This document shows positions 21,871-37,000 of a stretch of DNA of 64,000 bases, one piece after another. Made by a program: the position numbers and the translations under genes. How positions within the stretch are numbered: the first letter of the stretch is position 1; each line of letters starts with the position of its first letter. The stretch is from Xanthostigma xanthostigma (lineage: Eukaryota; Arthropoda; Insecta; Raphidioptera; Raphidiidae), in assembly GCA_963575645.1 (NCBI GenBank), contig OY754464.1, positions 69,352,948-69,416,947 on the forward strand, in the 5' to 3' direction. The notes below the pieces were generated by a model that worked only from the letters and a program-made list of their open reading frames with translations, ran no database searches and was not told the origin of the DNA.

Positions 21871-24800
21871 CAGTATCGACCGGAAATTTATATAACATAT
21901 GGTTGAAAATGACTTGGTCCTATGCAAAAAATCATGCTGAATCGAATGAGCGTATCTAGAAGTCTGTAGCTATTGTAGTTTTCAAGTTATAGCGTTTTTA
22001 ATTTTTTCAAGAAAAATTTATAAAAACGCGTCTAACTCCTGAACCAAAGGAGATACAGAGTTGCGGGTGGTCTCATTGGATTCAGCGTGATTTTTTGCAT
22101 AAGTACACATAATATTAACCGCATCGGAAGGCTCTTAGTGCTTCAAAAAGCCGCCGATTTGCGAAAACATCGAAAAACTTCAATTTTTTCAATTTTTTGG
22201 AAAATATAAAAGTGTCACGGATATGCCTGAATTTACTTGACCTTATAGAAAAAAGTGCGCTGAATCGAATGAGCACAAGCGCAGAACTGTATCTCTTCTG
22301 GTTTCGAAGTTATGAGCATTTAAAGTTTGAAAATTTCAAACTCGATTATCTCCGAAACTAGACAAGATACAGAGAGCTGCGCCTGTGCTCATTGGATTCA
22401 GCGTGACAAAATCTACCGGGTAACATTAATATCGACCCGTTCTGGGAGACTTCGATTTTGAAAATTTTTACAGGGGGGGGCCGACGATTATTTTTTCATT
22501 TTAAAAAAAGTGCAGTATCGACCGGAAATTTATATAACATATGGTTGAAAATGACTTGGTCCTATGCAAAAAATCATGCTGAATCGAATGAGCGTATCTA
22601 GAAGTCTGTAGCTATTGTAGTTTTCAAGTTATAGCGTTTTTAATTTTTTCAAGAAAAATTTATAAAAACGCGTCTAACTCCTGAACCAAAGGAGATACAG
22701 AGTTGCGGGTGGTCTCATTGGATTCAGCGTGATTTTTTGCATAAGTACACATAATATTAACCGCATCGGAAGGCTCTTAGTGCTTCAAAAAGCCGCCGAT
22801 TTGCGAAAACATCGAAAAACTTCAATTTTTTCAATTTTTTGGAAAATATAAAAGTGTCACGGATATGCCTGAATTTACTTGACCTTATAGAAAAAAGTGC
22901 GCTGAATCGAATGAGCACAAGCGCAGAACTGTATCTCTTCTGGTTTCGAAGTTATGAGCATTTAAAGTTTGAAAATTTCAAACTCGATTATCTCCGAAAC
23001 TAGACAAGATACAGAGCTGCGCCTGTGCTCATTGGATTCAGCGTGACAAAATCTACCGGGTAACATTAATATCGACCCGTTCTGGGAGACTTCGATTTTG
23101 AAAATTTTTACAGGGGGGGGCCGACGATTATTTTTTCATTTTAAAAAAAGTGCAGTATCGACCGGAAATTTATATAATATATGGTTGAAAATGACTTGGT
23201 CCTATGCAAAAAATCATGCTGAATCGAATGAGCGTATCTAGAAGTCTGTAGCTATTGTAGTTTTCAAGTTATAGCGTTTTTAATTTTTTCAAGAAAAATT
23301 TATAAAAACGCGTCTAACTCCTGAACCAAAGGAGATACAGAGTTGCGGGTGGTCTCATTGGATTCAGCGTGATTTTTTGCATAAGTACACATAATATTAA
23401 CCGCATCGGAAGGCTCTTAGTGCTTCAAAAAGCCGCCGATTTGCGAAAACATCGAAAAACTTCAATTTTTTCAATTTTTTGGAAAATATAAAAGTGTCAC
23501 GGATATGCCTGAATTTACTTGACCTTATAGAAAAAAGTGCGCTGAATCGAATGAGCACAAGCGCAGAACTGTATCTCTTCTGGTTTCGAAGTTATGAGCA
23601 TTTAAAGTTTGAAAATTTCAAACTCGATTATCTCCGAAACTAGACAAGATACAGAGAGCTGCGCCTGTGCTCATTGGATTCAGCGTGACAAAATCTACCG
23701 GGTAACATTAATATCGACCCGTTCTGGGAGACTTCGATTTTGAAAATTTTTACAGGGGGGGGCCGACGATTATTTTTTCATTTTAAAAAAAGTGCAGTAT
23801 CGACCGGAAATTTATATAACATATGGTTGAAAATGACTTGGTCCTATGCAAAAAATCATGCTGAATCGAATGAGCGTATCTAGAAGTCTGTAGCTATTGT
23901 AGTTTTCAAGTTATAGCGTTTTTAATTTTTTCAAGAAAAATTTATAAAAACGCGTCTAACTCCTGAACCAAAGGAGATACAGAGTTGCGGGTGGTCTCAT
24001 TGGATTCAGCGTGATTTTTTGCATAAGTACACATAATATTAACCGCATCGGAAGGCTCTTAGTGCTTCAAAAAGCCGCCGATTTGCGAAAACATCGAAAA
24101 ACTTCAATTTTTTCAATTTTTTGGAAAATATAAAAGTGTCACGGATATGCCTGAATTTACTTGACCTTATAGAAAAAAGTGCGCTGAATCGAATGAGCAC
24201 AAGCGCAGAACTGTATCTCTTCTGGTTTCGAAGTTATGAGCATTTAAAGTTTGAAAATTTCAAACTCGATTATCTCCGAAACTAGACAAGATACAGAGCT
24301 GCGCCTGTGCTCATTGGATTCAGCGTGACAAAATCTACCGGGTAACATTAATATCGACCCGTTCTGGGAGACTTCGATTTTGAAAATTTTTACAGGGGGG
24401 GGCCGACGATTATTTTTTCATTTTAAAAAAAGTGCAGTATCGACCGGAAATTTATATAATATATGGTTGAAAATGACTTGGTCCTATGCAAAAAATCATG
24501 CTGAATCGAATGAGCGTATCTAGAAGTCTGTAGCTATTGTAGTTTTCAAGTTATAGCGTTTTTAATTTTTTCAAGAAAAATTTATAAAAACGCGTCTAAC
24601 TCCTGAACCAAAGGAGATACAGAGTTGCGGGTGGTCTCATTGGATTCAGCGTGATTTTTTGCATAAGTACACATAATATTAACCGCATCGGAAGGCTCTT
24701 AGTGTTTCAAAAAGCCGCCGATTTGCGAAAACATCGAAAAACTTCAATTTTTTCAATTTTTTGGAAAATATAAAAGTGTCACGGATATGCCTGAATTTAC

Positions 24801-26996
24801 TTGACCTTATAGAAAAAAGTGCGCTGAATCGAATGAGCACAAGCGCAGAACTGTATCTCTTCTGGTTTCGAAGTTATGAGCATTTAAAGTTTGAAAATTT
24901 CAAACTCGATTATTTCCGAAACTAGACAAGATACAGAGCTTCGCCTGTGCTCATTGGATTCAGCGTGACAAAATCTACCGGGTAACATTAATATCGACCC
25001 GTTCTGGGAGACTTCGATTTTGAAAATTTTTACAGGGGGGGGCCGACGATTATTTTTTCATTTTAAAAAAAGTGCAGTATCGACCGGAAATTTATATAAC
25101 ATATGGTTGAAAATGACTTGGTCCTATGCAAAAAATCATGCTGAATCGAATGAGCGTATCTAGAAGTCTGTAGCTATTGTAGTTTTCAAGTTATAGCGTT
25201 TTTAATTTTTTCAAGAAAAATTTATAAAAACGCGTCTAACTCCTGAACCAAAGGAGATACAGAGTTGCGGGTGGTCTCATTGGATTCAGCGTGATTTTTT
25301 GCATAAGTACACATAATATTAACCGCATCGGAAGGCTCTTAGTGCTTCAAAAAGCCGCCGATTTGCGAAAACATCGAAAAACTTCAATTTTTTCAATTTT
25401 TTGGAAAATATAAAAGTGTCACGGATATGCCTGAATTTACTTGACCTTATAGAAAAAAGTGCGCTGAATCGAATGAGCACAAGCGCAGAACTGTATCTCT
25501 TCTGGTTTCGAAGTTATGAGCATTTAAAGTTTGAAAATTTCAAACTCGATTATCTCCGAAACTAGACAAGATACAGAGAGCTGCGCCTGTGCTCATTGGA
25601 TTCAGCGTGACAAAATCTACCGGGTAACATTAATATCGACCCGTTCTGGGAGACTTCGATTTTGAAAATTTTTACAGGGGGGGGCCGACGATTATTTTTT
25701 CATTTTAAAAAAAGTGCAGTATCGACCGGAAATTTATATAATATATGGTTGAAAATGACTTGGTCCTATGCAAAAAATCATGCTGAATCGAATGAGCGTA
25801 TCTAGAAGTCTGTAGCTATTGTAGTTTTCAAGTTATAGCGTTTTTAATTTTTTCAAGAAAAATTTATAAAAACGCGTCTAACTCCTGAACCAAAGGAGAT
25901 ACAGAGTTGCGGGTGGTCTCATTGGATTCAGCGTGATTTTTTGCATAAGTACACATAATATTAACCGCATCGGAAGGCTCTTAGTGTTTCAAAAAGCCGC
26001 CGATTTGCGAAAACATCGAAAAACTTCAATTTTTTCAATTTTTTGGAAAATATAAAAGTGTCACGGATATGCCTGAATTTACTTGACCTTATAGAAAAAA
26101 GTGCGCTGAATCGAATGAGCACAAGCGCAGAACTGTATCTCTTCTGGTTTCGAAGTTATGAGCATTTAAAGTTTGAAAATTTCAAACTCGATTATTTCCG
26201 AAACTAGACAAGATACAGAGCTTCGCCTGTGCTCATTGGATTCAGCGTGACAAAATCTACCGGGTAACATTAATATCGACCCGTTCTGGGAGACTTCGAT
26301 TTTGAAAATTTTTACAGGGGGGGGCCGACGATTATTTTTTCATTTTAAAAAAAGTGCAGTATCGACCGGAAATTTATATAATATATGGTTGAAAATGACT
26401 TGGTCCTATGCAAAAAATCATGCTGAATCGAATGAGCGTATCTAGAAGTCTGTAGCTATTGTAGTTTTCAAGTTATAGCGTTTTTAATTTTTTCAAGAAA
26501 AATTTATAAAAACGCGTCTAACTCCTGAACCAAAGGAGATACAGAGTTGCGGGTGGTCTCATTGGATTCAGCGTGATTTTTTGCATAAGTACACATAATA
26601 TTAACCGCATCGGAAGGCTCTTAGTGCTTCAAAAAGCCGCCGATTTGCGAAAACATCGAAAAACTTCAATTTTTTCAATTTTTTGGAAAATATAAAAGTG
26701 TCACGGATATGCCTGAATTTACTTGACCTTATAGAAAAAAGTGCGCTGAATCGAATGAGCACAAGCGCAGAACTGTATCTCTTCTGGTTTCGAAGTTATG
26801 AGCATTTAAAGTTTGAAAATTTCAAACTCGATTATTTCCGAAACTAGACAAGATACAGAGCTTCGCCTGTGCTCATTGGATTCAGCGTGACAAAATCTAC
26901 CGGGTAACATTAATATCGACCCGTTCTGGGAGACTTCGATTTTGAAAATTTTTACAGGGGGGGGCCGACGATTATTTTTTCATTTTAAAAAAAGTG

Positions 26997-29556
26997 CAGT
27001 ATCGACCGGAAATTTATATAATATATGGTTGAAAATGACTTGGTCCTATGCAAAAAATCATGCTGAATCGAATGAGCGTATCTAGAAGTCTGTAGCTATT
27101 GTAGTTTTCAAGTTATAGCGTTTTTAATTTTTTCAAGAAAAATTTATAAAAACGCGTCTAACTCCTGAACCAAAGGAGATACAGAGTTGCGGGTGGTCTC
27201 ATTGGATTCAGCGTGATTTTTTGCATAAGTACACATAATATTAACCGCATCGGAAGGCTCTTAGTGTTTCAAAAAGCCGCCGATTTGCGAAAACATCGAA
27301 AAACTTCAATTTTTTCAATTTTTTGGAAAATATAAAAGTGTCACGGATATGCCTGAATTTACTTGACCTTATAGAAAAAAGTGCGCTGAATCGAATGAGC
27401 ACAAGCGCAGAACTGTATCTCTTCTGGTTTCGAAGTTATGAGCATTTAAAGTTTGAAAATTTCAAACTCGATTATTTCCGAAACTAGACAAGATACAGAG
27501 CTTCGCCTGTGCTCATTGGATTCAGCGTGACAAAATCTACCGGGTAACATTAATATCGACCCGTTCTGGGAGACTTCGATTTTGAAAATTTTTACAGGGG
27601 GGGGCCGACGATTATTTTTTCATTTTAAAAAAAGTGCAGTATCGACCGGAAATTTATATAATATATGGTTGAAAATGACTTGGTCCTATGCAAAAAATCA
27701 TGCTGAATCGAATGAGCGTATCTAGAAGTCTGTAGCTATTGTAGTTTTCAAGTTATAGCGTTTTTAATTTTTTCAAGAAAAATTTATAAAAACGCGTCTA
27801 ACTCCTGAACCAAAGGAGATACAGAGTTGCGGGTGGTCTCATTGGATTCAGCGTGATTTTTTGCATAAGTACACATAATATTAACCGCATCGGAAGGCTC
27901 TTAGTGCTTCAAAAAGCCGCCGATTTGCGAAAACATCGAAAAACTTCAATTTTTTCAATTTTTTGGAAAATATAAAAGTGTCACGGATATGCCTGAATTT
28001 ACTTGACCTTATAGAAAAAAGTGCGCTGAATCGAATGAGCACAAGCGCAGAACTGTATCTCTTCTGGTTTCGAAGTTATGAGCATTTAAAGTTTGAAAAT
28101 TTCAAACTCGATTATTTCCGAAACTAGACAAGATACAGAGCTTCGCCTGTGCTCATTGGATTCAGCGTGACAAAATCTACCGGGTAACATTAATATCGAC
28201 CCGTTCTGGGAGACTTCGATTTTGAAAATTTTTACAGGGGGGGGCCGACGATTATTTTTTCATTTTAAAAAAAGTGCAGTATCGACCGGAAATTTATATA
28301 ATATATGGTTGAAAATGACTTGGTCCTATGCAAAAAATCATGCTGAATCGAATGAGCGTATCTAGAAGTCTGTAGCTATTGTAGTTTTCAAGTTATAGCG
28401 TTTTTAATTTTCTCAAGAAAAATTTATAAAAACGCGTCTAACTCCTGAACCAAAGGAGATACAGAGTTGCGGGTGGTCTCATTGGATTCAGCGTGATTTT
28501 TTGCATAAGTACACATAATATTAACCGCATCGGAAGGCTCTTAGTGCTTCAAAAAGCCGCCGATTTGCGAAAACATCGAAAAACTTCAATTTTTTCAATT
28601 TTTTGGAAAATATAAAAGTGTCACGGATATGCCTGAATTTACTTGACCTTATAGAAAAAAGTGCGCTGAATCGAATGAGCACAAGCGCAGAACTGTATCT
28701 CTTCTGGTTTCGAAGTTATGAGCATTTAAAGTTTGAAAATTTCAAACTCGATTATCTCCGAAACTAGACAAGATACAGAGCTTCGCCTGTGCTCATTGGA
28801 TTCAGCGTGACAAAATCTACCGGGTAACATTAATATCGACCCGTTCTGAGAGACTTCGATTTTGAAAATTTTTACAGGGGGGGGCCGACGATTATTTTTT
28901 CATTTTAAAAAAAGTGCAGTATCGACCGAAAATTTATATAATATATGGTTGAAAATGACTTGGTCCTATGCAAAAAATCATGCTGAATCGAATGAGCGTA
29001 TCTAGAAGTCTGTAGCTATTGTAGTTTTCAAGTTATAGCGTTTTTAATTTTTTCAAGAAAAATTTATAAAAACGCGTCTAACTCCTGAACCAAAGGAGAT
29101 ACAGAGTTGCGGGTGGTCTCATTGGATTCAGCGTGATTTTTTGCATAAGTACACATAATATTAACCGCATCGGAAGGCTCTTAGTGTTTCAAAAAGCCGC
29201 CGATTTGCGAAAACATCGAAAAACTTCAATTTTTTCAATTTTTTGGAAAATATAAAAGTGTCACGGATATGCCTGAATTTACTTGACCTTATAGAAAAAA
29301 GTGCGCTGAATCGAATGAGCACAAGCGCAGAACTGTATCTCTTCTGGTTTCGAAGTTATGAGCATTTAAAGTTTGAAAATTTCAAACTCGATTATCTCCG
29401 AAACTAGACAAGATACAGAGCTGCGCCTGTGCTCATTGGATTCAGCGTGACAAAATCTACCGGGTAACATTAATATCGACCCGTTCTGGGAGACTTCGAT
29501 TTTGAAAATTTTTACAGGGGGGGGCCGACGATTATTTTTTCATTTTAAAAAAAGTG
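26997..29556 (+). repeat. Four-unit core module, copy 2
   Basis: Repeats the order seen at 19311-21870. The TTTCTCAAG mark is at about 28409 and ACCGAAAATT at about 28924. The third unit ends with the private-like GTTCTGAGAG. Confidence 0.75.
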
Positions 29557-32500
29557 CAGTATCGACCGGAAATTTATATAATATATGGTTGAAAATGACT
29601 TGGTCCTATGCAAAAAATCATGCTGAATCGAATGAGCGTATCTAGAAGTCTGTAGCTATTGTAGTTTTCAAGTTATAGCGTTTTTAATTTTTTCAAGAAA
29701 AATTTATAAAAACGCGTCTAACTCCTGAACCAAAGGAGATACAGAGTTGCGGGTGGTCTCATTGGATTCAGCGTGATTTTTTGCATAAGTACACATAATA
29801 TTAACCGCATCGGAAGGCTCTTAGTGTTTCAAAAAGCCGCCGATTTGCGAAAACATCGAAAAACTTCAATTTTTTCAATTTTTTGGAAAATATAAAAGTG
29901 TCACGGATATGCCTGAATTTACTTGACCTTATAGAAAAAAGTGCGCTGAATCGAATGAGCACAAGCGCAGAACTGTATCTCTTCTGGTTTCGAAGTTATG
30001 AGCATTTAAAGTTTGAAAATTTCAAACTCGATTATTTCCGAAACTAGACAAGATACAGAGCTTCGCCTGTGCTCATTGGATTCAGCGTGACAAAATCTAC
30101 CGGGTAACATTAATATCGACCCGTTCTGGGAGACTTCGATTTTGAAAATTTTTACAGGGGGGGGCCGACGATTATTTTTTCATTTTAAAAAAAGTGCAGT
30201 ATCGACCGGAAATTTATATAATATATGGTTGAAAATGACTTGGTCCTATGCAAAAAATCATGCTGAATCGAATGAGCGTATCTAGAAGTCTGTAGCTATT
30301 GTAGTTTTCAAGTTATAGCGTTTTTAATTTTTTCAAGAAAAATTTATAAAAACGCGTCTAACTCCTGAACCAAAGGAGATACAGAGTTGCGGGTGGTCTC
30401 ATTGGATTCAGCGTGATTTTTTGCATAAGTACACATAATATTAACCGCATCGGAAGGCTCTTAGTGTTTCAAAAAGCCGCCGATTTGCGAAAACATCGAA
30501 AAACTTCAATTTTTTCAATTTTTTGGAAAATATAAAAGTGTCTCGGATATGCCTGAATTTACTTGACCTTATAGAAAAAAGTGCGCTGAATCGAATGAGC
30601 ACAAGCGCAGAACTGTATCTCTTCTGGTTTCGAAGTTATGAGCATTTAAAGTTTGAAAATTTCAAACTCGATTATTTCCGAAACTAGACAAGATACAGAG
30701 CTTCGCCTGTGCTCATTGGATTCAGCGTGACAAAATCTACCGGGTAACATTAATATCGACCCGTTCTGGGAGACTTCGATTTTGAAAATTTTTACAGGGG
30801 GGGGCCGACGATTATTTTTTCATTTTAAAAAAAGTGCAGTATCGACCGGAAATTTATATAATATATGGTTGAAAATGACTTGGTCCTATGCAAAAAATCA
30901 TGCTGAATCGAATGAGCGTATCTAGAAGTCTGTAGCTATTGTAGTTTTCAAGTTATAGCGTTTTTAATTTTTTCAAGAAAAATTTATAAAAACGCGTCTA
31001 ACTCCTGAACCAAAGGAGATACAGAGTTGCGGGTGGTCTCATTGGATTCAGCGTGATTTTTTGCATAAGTACACATAATATTAACCGCATCGGAAGGCTC
31101 TTAGTGCTTCAAAAAGCCGCCGATTTGCGAAAACATCGAAAAACTTCAATTTTTTCAATTTTTTGGAAAATATAAAAGTGTCACGGATATGCCTGAATTT
31201 ACTTGACCTTATAGAAAAAAGTGCGCTGAATCGAATGAGCACAAGCGCAGAACTGTATCTCTTCTGGTTTCGAAGTTATGAGCATTTAAAGTTTGAAAAT
31301 TTCAAACTCGATTATTTCCGAAACTAGACAAGATACAGAGCTTCGCCTGTGCTCATTGGATTCAGCGTGACAAAATCTACCGGGTAACATTAATATCGAC
31401 CCGTTCTGGGAGACTTCGATTTTGAAAATTTTTACAGGGGGGGGCCGACGATTATTTTTTCATTTTAAAAAAAGTGCAGTATCGACCGGAAATTTATATA
31501 ATATATGGTTGAAAATGACTTGGTCCTATGCAAAAAATCATGCTGAATCGAATGAGCGTATCTAGAAGTCTGTAGCTATTGTAGTTTTCAAGTTATAGCG
31601 TTTTTAATTTTCTCAAGAAAAATTTATAAAAACGCGTCTAACTCCTGAACCAAAGGAGATACAGAGTTGCGGGTGGTCTCATTGGATTCAGCGTGATTTT
31701 TTGCATAAGTACACATAATATTAACCGCATCGGAAGGCTCTTAGTGCTTCAAAAAGCCGCCGATTTGCGAAAACATCGAAAAACTTCAATTTTTTCAATT
31801 TTTTGGAAAATATAAAAGTGTCACGGATATGCCTGAATTTACTTGACCTTATAGAAAAAAGTGCGCTGAATCGAATGAGCACAAGCGCAGAACTGTATCT
31901 CTTCTGGTTTCGAAGTTATGAGCATTTAAAGTTTGAAAATTTCAAACTCGATTATCTCCGAAACTAGACAAGATACAGAGCTTCGCCTGTGCTCATTGGA
32001 TTCAGCGTGACAAAATCTACCGGGTAACATTAATATCGACCCGTTCTGGGAGACTTCGATTTTGAAAATTTTTACAGGGGGGGGCCGACGATTATTTTTT
32101 CATTTTAAAAAAAGTGCAGTATCGACCGAAAATTTATATAATATATGGTTGAAAATGACTTGGTCCTATGCAAAAAATCATGCTGAATCGAATGAGCGTA
32201 TCTAGAAGTCTGTAGCTATTGTAGTTTTCAAGTTATAGCGTTTTTAATTTTTTCAAGAAAAATTTATAAAAACGCGTCTAACTCCTGAACCAAAGGAGAT
32301 ACAGAGTTGCGGGTGGTCTCATTGGATTCAGCGTGATTTTTTGCATAAGTACACATAATATTAACCGCATCGGAAGGCTCTTAGTGTTTCAAAAAGCCGC
32401 CGATTTGCGAAAACATCGAAAAACTTCAATTTTTTCAATTTTTTGGAAAATATAAAAGTGTCACGGATATGCCTGAATTTACTTGACCTTATAGAAAAAA

Positions 32501-34035
32501 GTGCGCTGAATCGAATGAGCACAAGCGCAGAACTGTATCTCTTCTGGTTTCGAAGTTATGAGCATTTAAAGTTTGAAAATTTCAAACTCGATTATCTCCG
32601 AAACTAGACAAGATACAGAGCTGCGCCTGTGCTCATTGGATTCAGCGTGACAAAATCTACCGGGTAACATTAATATCGACCCGTTCTGGGAGACTTCGAT
32701 TTTGAAAATTTTTACAGGGGGGGGCCGACGATTATTTTTTCATTTTAAAAAAAGTGCAGTATCGACCGGAAATTTATATAATATATGGTTGAAAATGACT
32801 TGGTCCTATGCAAAAAATCATGCTGAATCGAATGAGCGTATCTAGAAGTCTGTAGCTATTGTAGTTTTCAAGTTATAGCGTTTTTAATTTTTTCAAGAAA
32901 AATTTATAAAAACGCGTCTAACTCCTGAACCAAAGGAGATACAGAGTTGCGGGTGGTCTCATTGGATTCAGCGTGATTTTTTGCATAAGTACACATAATA
33001 TTAACCGCATCGGAAGGCTCTTAGTGCTTCAAAAAGCCGCCGATTTGCGAAAACATCGAAAAACTTCAATTTTTTCAATTTTTTGGAAAATATAAAAGTG
33101 TCACGGATATGCCTGAATTTACTTGACCTTATAGAAAAAAGTGCGCTGAATCCAATGAGCACAAGCGCAGAACTGTATCTCTTCTGGTTTCGAAGTTATG
33201 AGCATTTAAAGTTTGAAAATTTCAAACTCGATTATCTCCGAAACTAGACAAGATACAGAGCTGCGCCTGTGCTCATTGGATTCAGCGTGACAAAATCTAC
33301 CGGGTAACATTAATATCGACCCGTTCTGAGAGACTTCGATTTTGAAAATTTTTTAGGGGGGGGCCGACGATTATTTTTTCATTTTAAAAAAAGTGCAGTA
33401 TCGACCGGAAATTTATATAATATATGGTTGAAAATGACTTGGTCCTATGCAAAAAATCATGCTGAATCGAATGAGCGTATCTAGAAGTCTGTAGCTATTG
33501 TAGTTTTCAAGTTATAGCGTTTTTAATTTTTTCAAGAAAAATTTATAAAAACGCGTCTAACTCCTGAACCAAAGGAGATACAGAGTTGCGGGTGGTCTCA
33601 TTGGATTCAGCGTGATTTTTTGCATAAGTACACATAATACTAACCGCATCGGAAGGCTCTTAGTGCTTCAAAAAGCCGCCGATTTGCGAAAACATCGAAA
33701 AACTTCAATTTTTTCAATTTTTTGGAAAATATAAAAGTGTCACGGATATGCCTGAATTTACTTGACCTTATAGAAAAAAGTGCGCTGAATCGAATGAGCA
33801 CAAGCGCAGAACTGTATCTCTTCTGGTTTCGAAGTTATGAGCATTTAAAGTTTGAAAATTTCAAACTCGATTATCTCCGAAACTAGACAAGATACAGAGC
33901 TGCGCCTGTGCTCATTGGATTCAGCGTGACAAAATCTACCGGGTAACATTAATATCGACCCGTTCTGGGAGACTTCGATTTTGAAAATTTTTACAGGGGG
34001 GGGCCGACGATTATTTTTTCATTTTAAAAAAAGTG
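29557..34035 (+). repeat. Seven-unit higher-order repeat, copy A (4,479 bp)
   Basis: Seven consecutive units whose linked variants repeat in the next seven. Marks in order: AGTGTTTC; AGTGTTTC; AGTGCTTC; TTTCTCAAG (about 31609); ACCGAAAATT (about 32124); GAATCCAATGAG with TTCTGAGAG and TTTTTTAGGGG (33150-33360, a 639-bp unit); and AATACTAACC (about 33636). Copy A has one private change, TCTCGGATAT at about 30541. Confidence 0.85.
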
Positions 34036-37000
34036 CAGTATCGACCGGAAATTTATATAATATATGGTTGAAAATGACTTGGTCCTATGCAAAAAATCAT
34101 GCTGAATCGAATGAGCGTATCTAGAAGTCTGTAGCTATTGTAGTTTTCAAGTTATAGCGTTTTTAATTTTTTCAAGAAAAATTTATAAAAACGCGTCTAA
34201 CTCCTGAACCAAAGGAGATACAGAGTTGCGGGTGGTCTCATTGGATTCAGCGTGATTTTTTGCATAAGTACACATAATATTAACCGCATCGGAAGGCTCT
34301 TAGTGTTTCAAAAAGCCGCCGATTTGCGAAAACATCGAAAAACTTCAATTTTTTCAATTTTTTGGAAAATATAAAAGTGTCACGGATATGCCTGAATTTA
34401 CTTGACCTTATAGAAAAAAGTGCGCTGAATCGAATGAGCACAAGCGCAGAACTGTATCTCTTCTGGTTTCGAAGTTATGAGCATTTAAAGTTTGAAAATT
34501 TCAAACTCGATTATTTCCGAAACTAGACAAGATACAGAGCTTCGCCTGTGCTCATTGGATTCAGCGTGACAAAATCTACCGGGTAACATTAATATCGACC
34601 CGTTCTGGGAGACTTCGATTTTGAAAATTTTTACAGGGGGGGGCCGACGATTATTTTTTCATTTTAAAAAAAGTGCAGTATCGACCGGAAATTTATATAA
34701 TATATGGTTGAAAATGACTTGGTCCTATGCAAAAAATCATGCTGAATCGAATGAGCGTATCTAGAAGTCTGTAGCTATTGTAGTTTTCAAGTTATAGCGT
34801 TTTTAATTTTTTCAAGAAAAATTTATAAAAACGCGTCTAACTCCTGAACCAAAGGAGATACAGAGTTGCGGGTGGTCTCATTGGATTCAGCGTGATTTTT
34901 TGCATAAGTACACATAATATTAACCGCATCGGAAGGCTCTTAGTGTTTCAAAAAGCCGCCGATTTGCGAAAACATCGAAAAACTTCAATTTTTTCAATTT
35001 TTTGGAAAATATAAAAGTGTCACGGATATGCCTGAATTTACTTGACCTTATAGAAAAAAGTGCGCTGAATCGAATGAGCACAAGCGCAGAACTGTATCTC
35101 TTCTGGTTTCGAAGTTATGAGCATTTAAAGTTTGAAAATTTCAAACTCGATTATTTCCGAAACTAGACAAGATACAGAGCTTCGCCTGTGCTCATTGGAT
35201 TCAGCGTGACAAAATCTACCGGGTAACATTAATATCGACCCGTTCTGGGAGACTTCGATTTTGAAAATTTTTACAGGGGGGGGCCGACGATTATTTTTTC
35301 ATTTTAAAAAAAGTGCAGTATCGACCGGAAATTTATATAATATATGGTTGAAAATGACTTGGTCCTATGCAAAAAATCATGCTGAATCGAATGAGCGTAT
35401 CTAGAAGTCTGTAGCTATTGTAGTTTTCAAGTTATAGCGTTTTTAATTTTTTCAAGAAAAATTTATAAAAACGCGTCTAACTCCTGAACCAAAGGAGATA
35501 CAGAGTTGCGGGTGGTCTCATTGGATTCAGCGTGATTTTTTGCATAAGTACACATAATATTAACCGCATCGGAAGGCTCTTAGTGCTTCAAAAAGCCGCC
35601 GATTTGCGAAAACATCGAAAAACTTCAATTTTTTCAATTTTTTGGAAAATATAAAAGTGTCACGGATATGCCTGAATTTACTTGACCTTATAGAAAAAAG
35701 TGCGCTGAATCGAATTAGCACAAGCGCAGAACTGTATCTCTTCTGGTTTCGAAGTTATGAGCATTTAAAGTTTGAAAATTTCAAACTCGATTATTTCCGA
35801 AACTAGACAAGATACAGAGCTTCGCCTGTGCTCATTGGATTCAGCGTGACAAAATCTACCGGGTAACATTAATATCGACCCGTTCTGGGAGACTTCGATT
35901 TTGAAAATTTTTACAGGGGGGGGCCGACGATTATTTTTTCATTTTAAAAAAAGTGCAGTATCGACCGGAAATTTATATAATATATGGTTGAAAATGACTT
36001 GGTCCTATGCAAAAAATCATGCTGAATCGAATGAGCGTATCTAGAAGTCTGTAGCTATTGTAGTTTTCAAGTTATAGCGTTTTTAATTTTCTCAAGAAAA
36101 ATTTATAAAAACGCGTCTAACTCCTGAACCAAAGGAGATACAGAGTTGCGGGTGGTCTCATTGGATTCAGCGTGATTTTTTGCATAAGTACACATAATAT
36201 TAACCGCATCGGAAGGCTCTTAGTGCTTCAAAAAGCCGCCGATTTGCGAAAACATCGAAAAACTTCAATTTTTTCAATTTTTTGGAAAATATAAAAGTGT
36301 CACGGATATGCCTGAATTTACTTGACCTTATAGAAAAAAGTGCGCTGAATCGAATGAGCACAAGCGCAGAACTGTATCTCTTCTGGTTTCGAAGTTATGA
36401 GCATTTAAAGTTTGAAAATTTCAAACTCGATTATCTCCGAAACTAGACAAGATACAGAGCTTCGCCTGTGCTCATTGGATTCAGCGTGACAAAATCTACC
36501 GGGTAACATTAATATCGACCCGTTCTGGGAGACTTCGATTTTGAAAATTTTTACAGGGGGGGGCCGACGATTATTTTTTCATTTTAAAAAAAGTGCAGTA
36601 TCGACCGAAAATTTATATAATATATGGTTGAAAATGACTTGGTCCTATGCAAAAAATCATGCTGAATCGAATGAGCGTATCTAGAAGTCTGTAGCTATTG
36701 TAGTTTTCAAGTTATAGCGTTTTTAATTTTTTCAAGAAAAATTTATAAAAACGCGTCTAACTCCTGAACCAAAGGAGATACAGAGTTGCGGGTGGTCTCA
36801 TTGGATTCAGCGTGATTTTTTGCATAAGTACACATAATATTAACCGCATCGGAAGGCTCTTAGTGTTTCAAAAAGCCGCCGATTTGCGAAAACATCGAAA
36901 AACTTCAATTTTTTCAATTTTTTGGAAAATATAAAAGTGTCACGGATATGCCTGAATTTACTTGACCTTATAGAAAAAAGTGCGCTGAATCGAATGAGCA

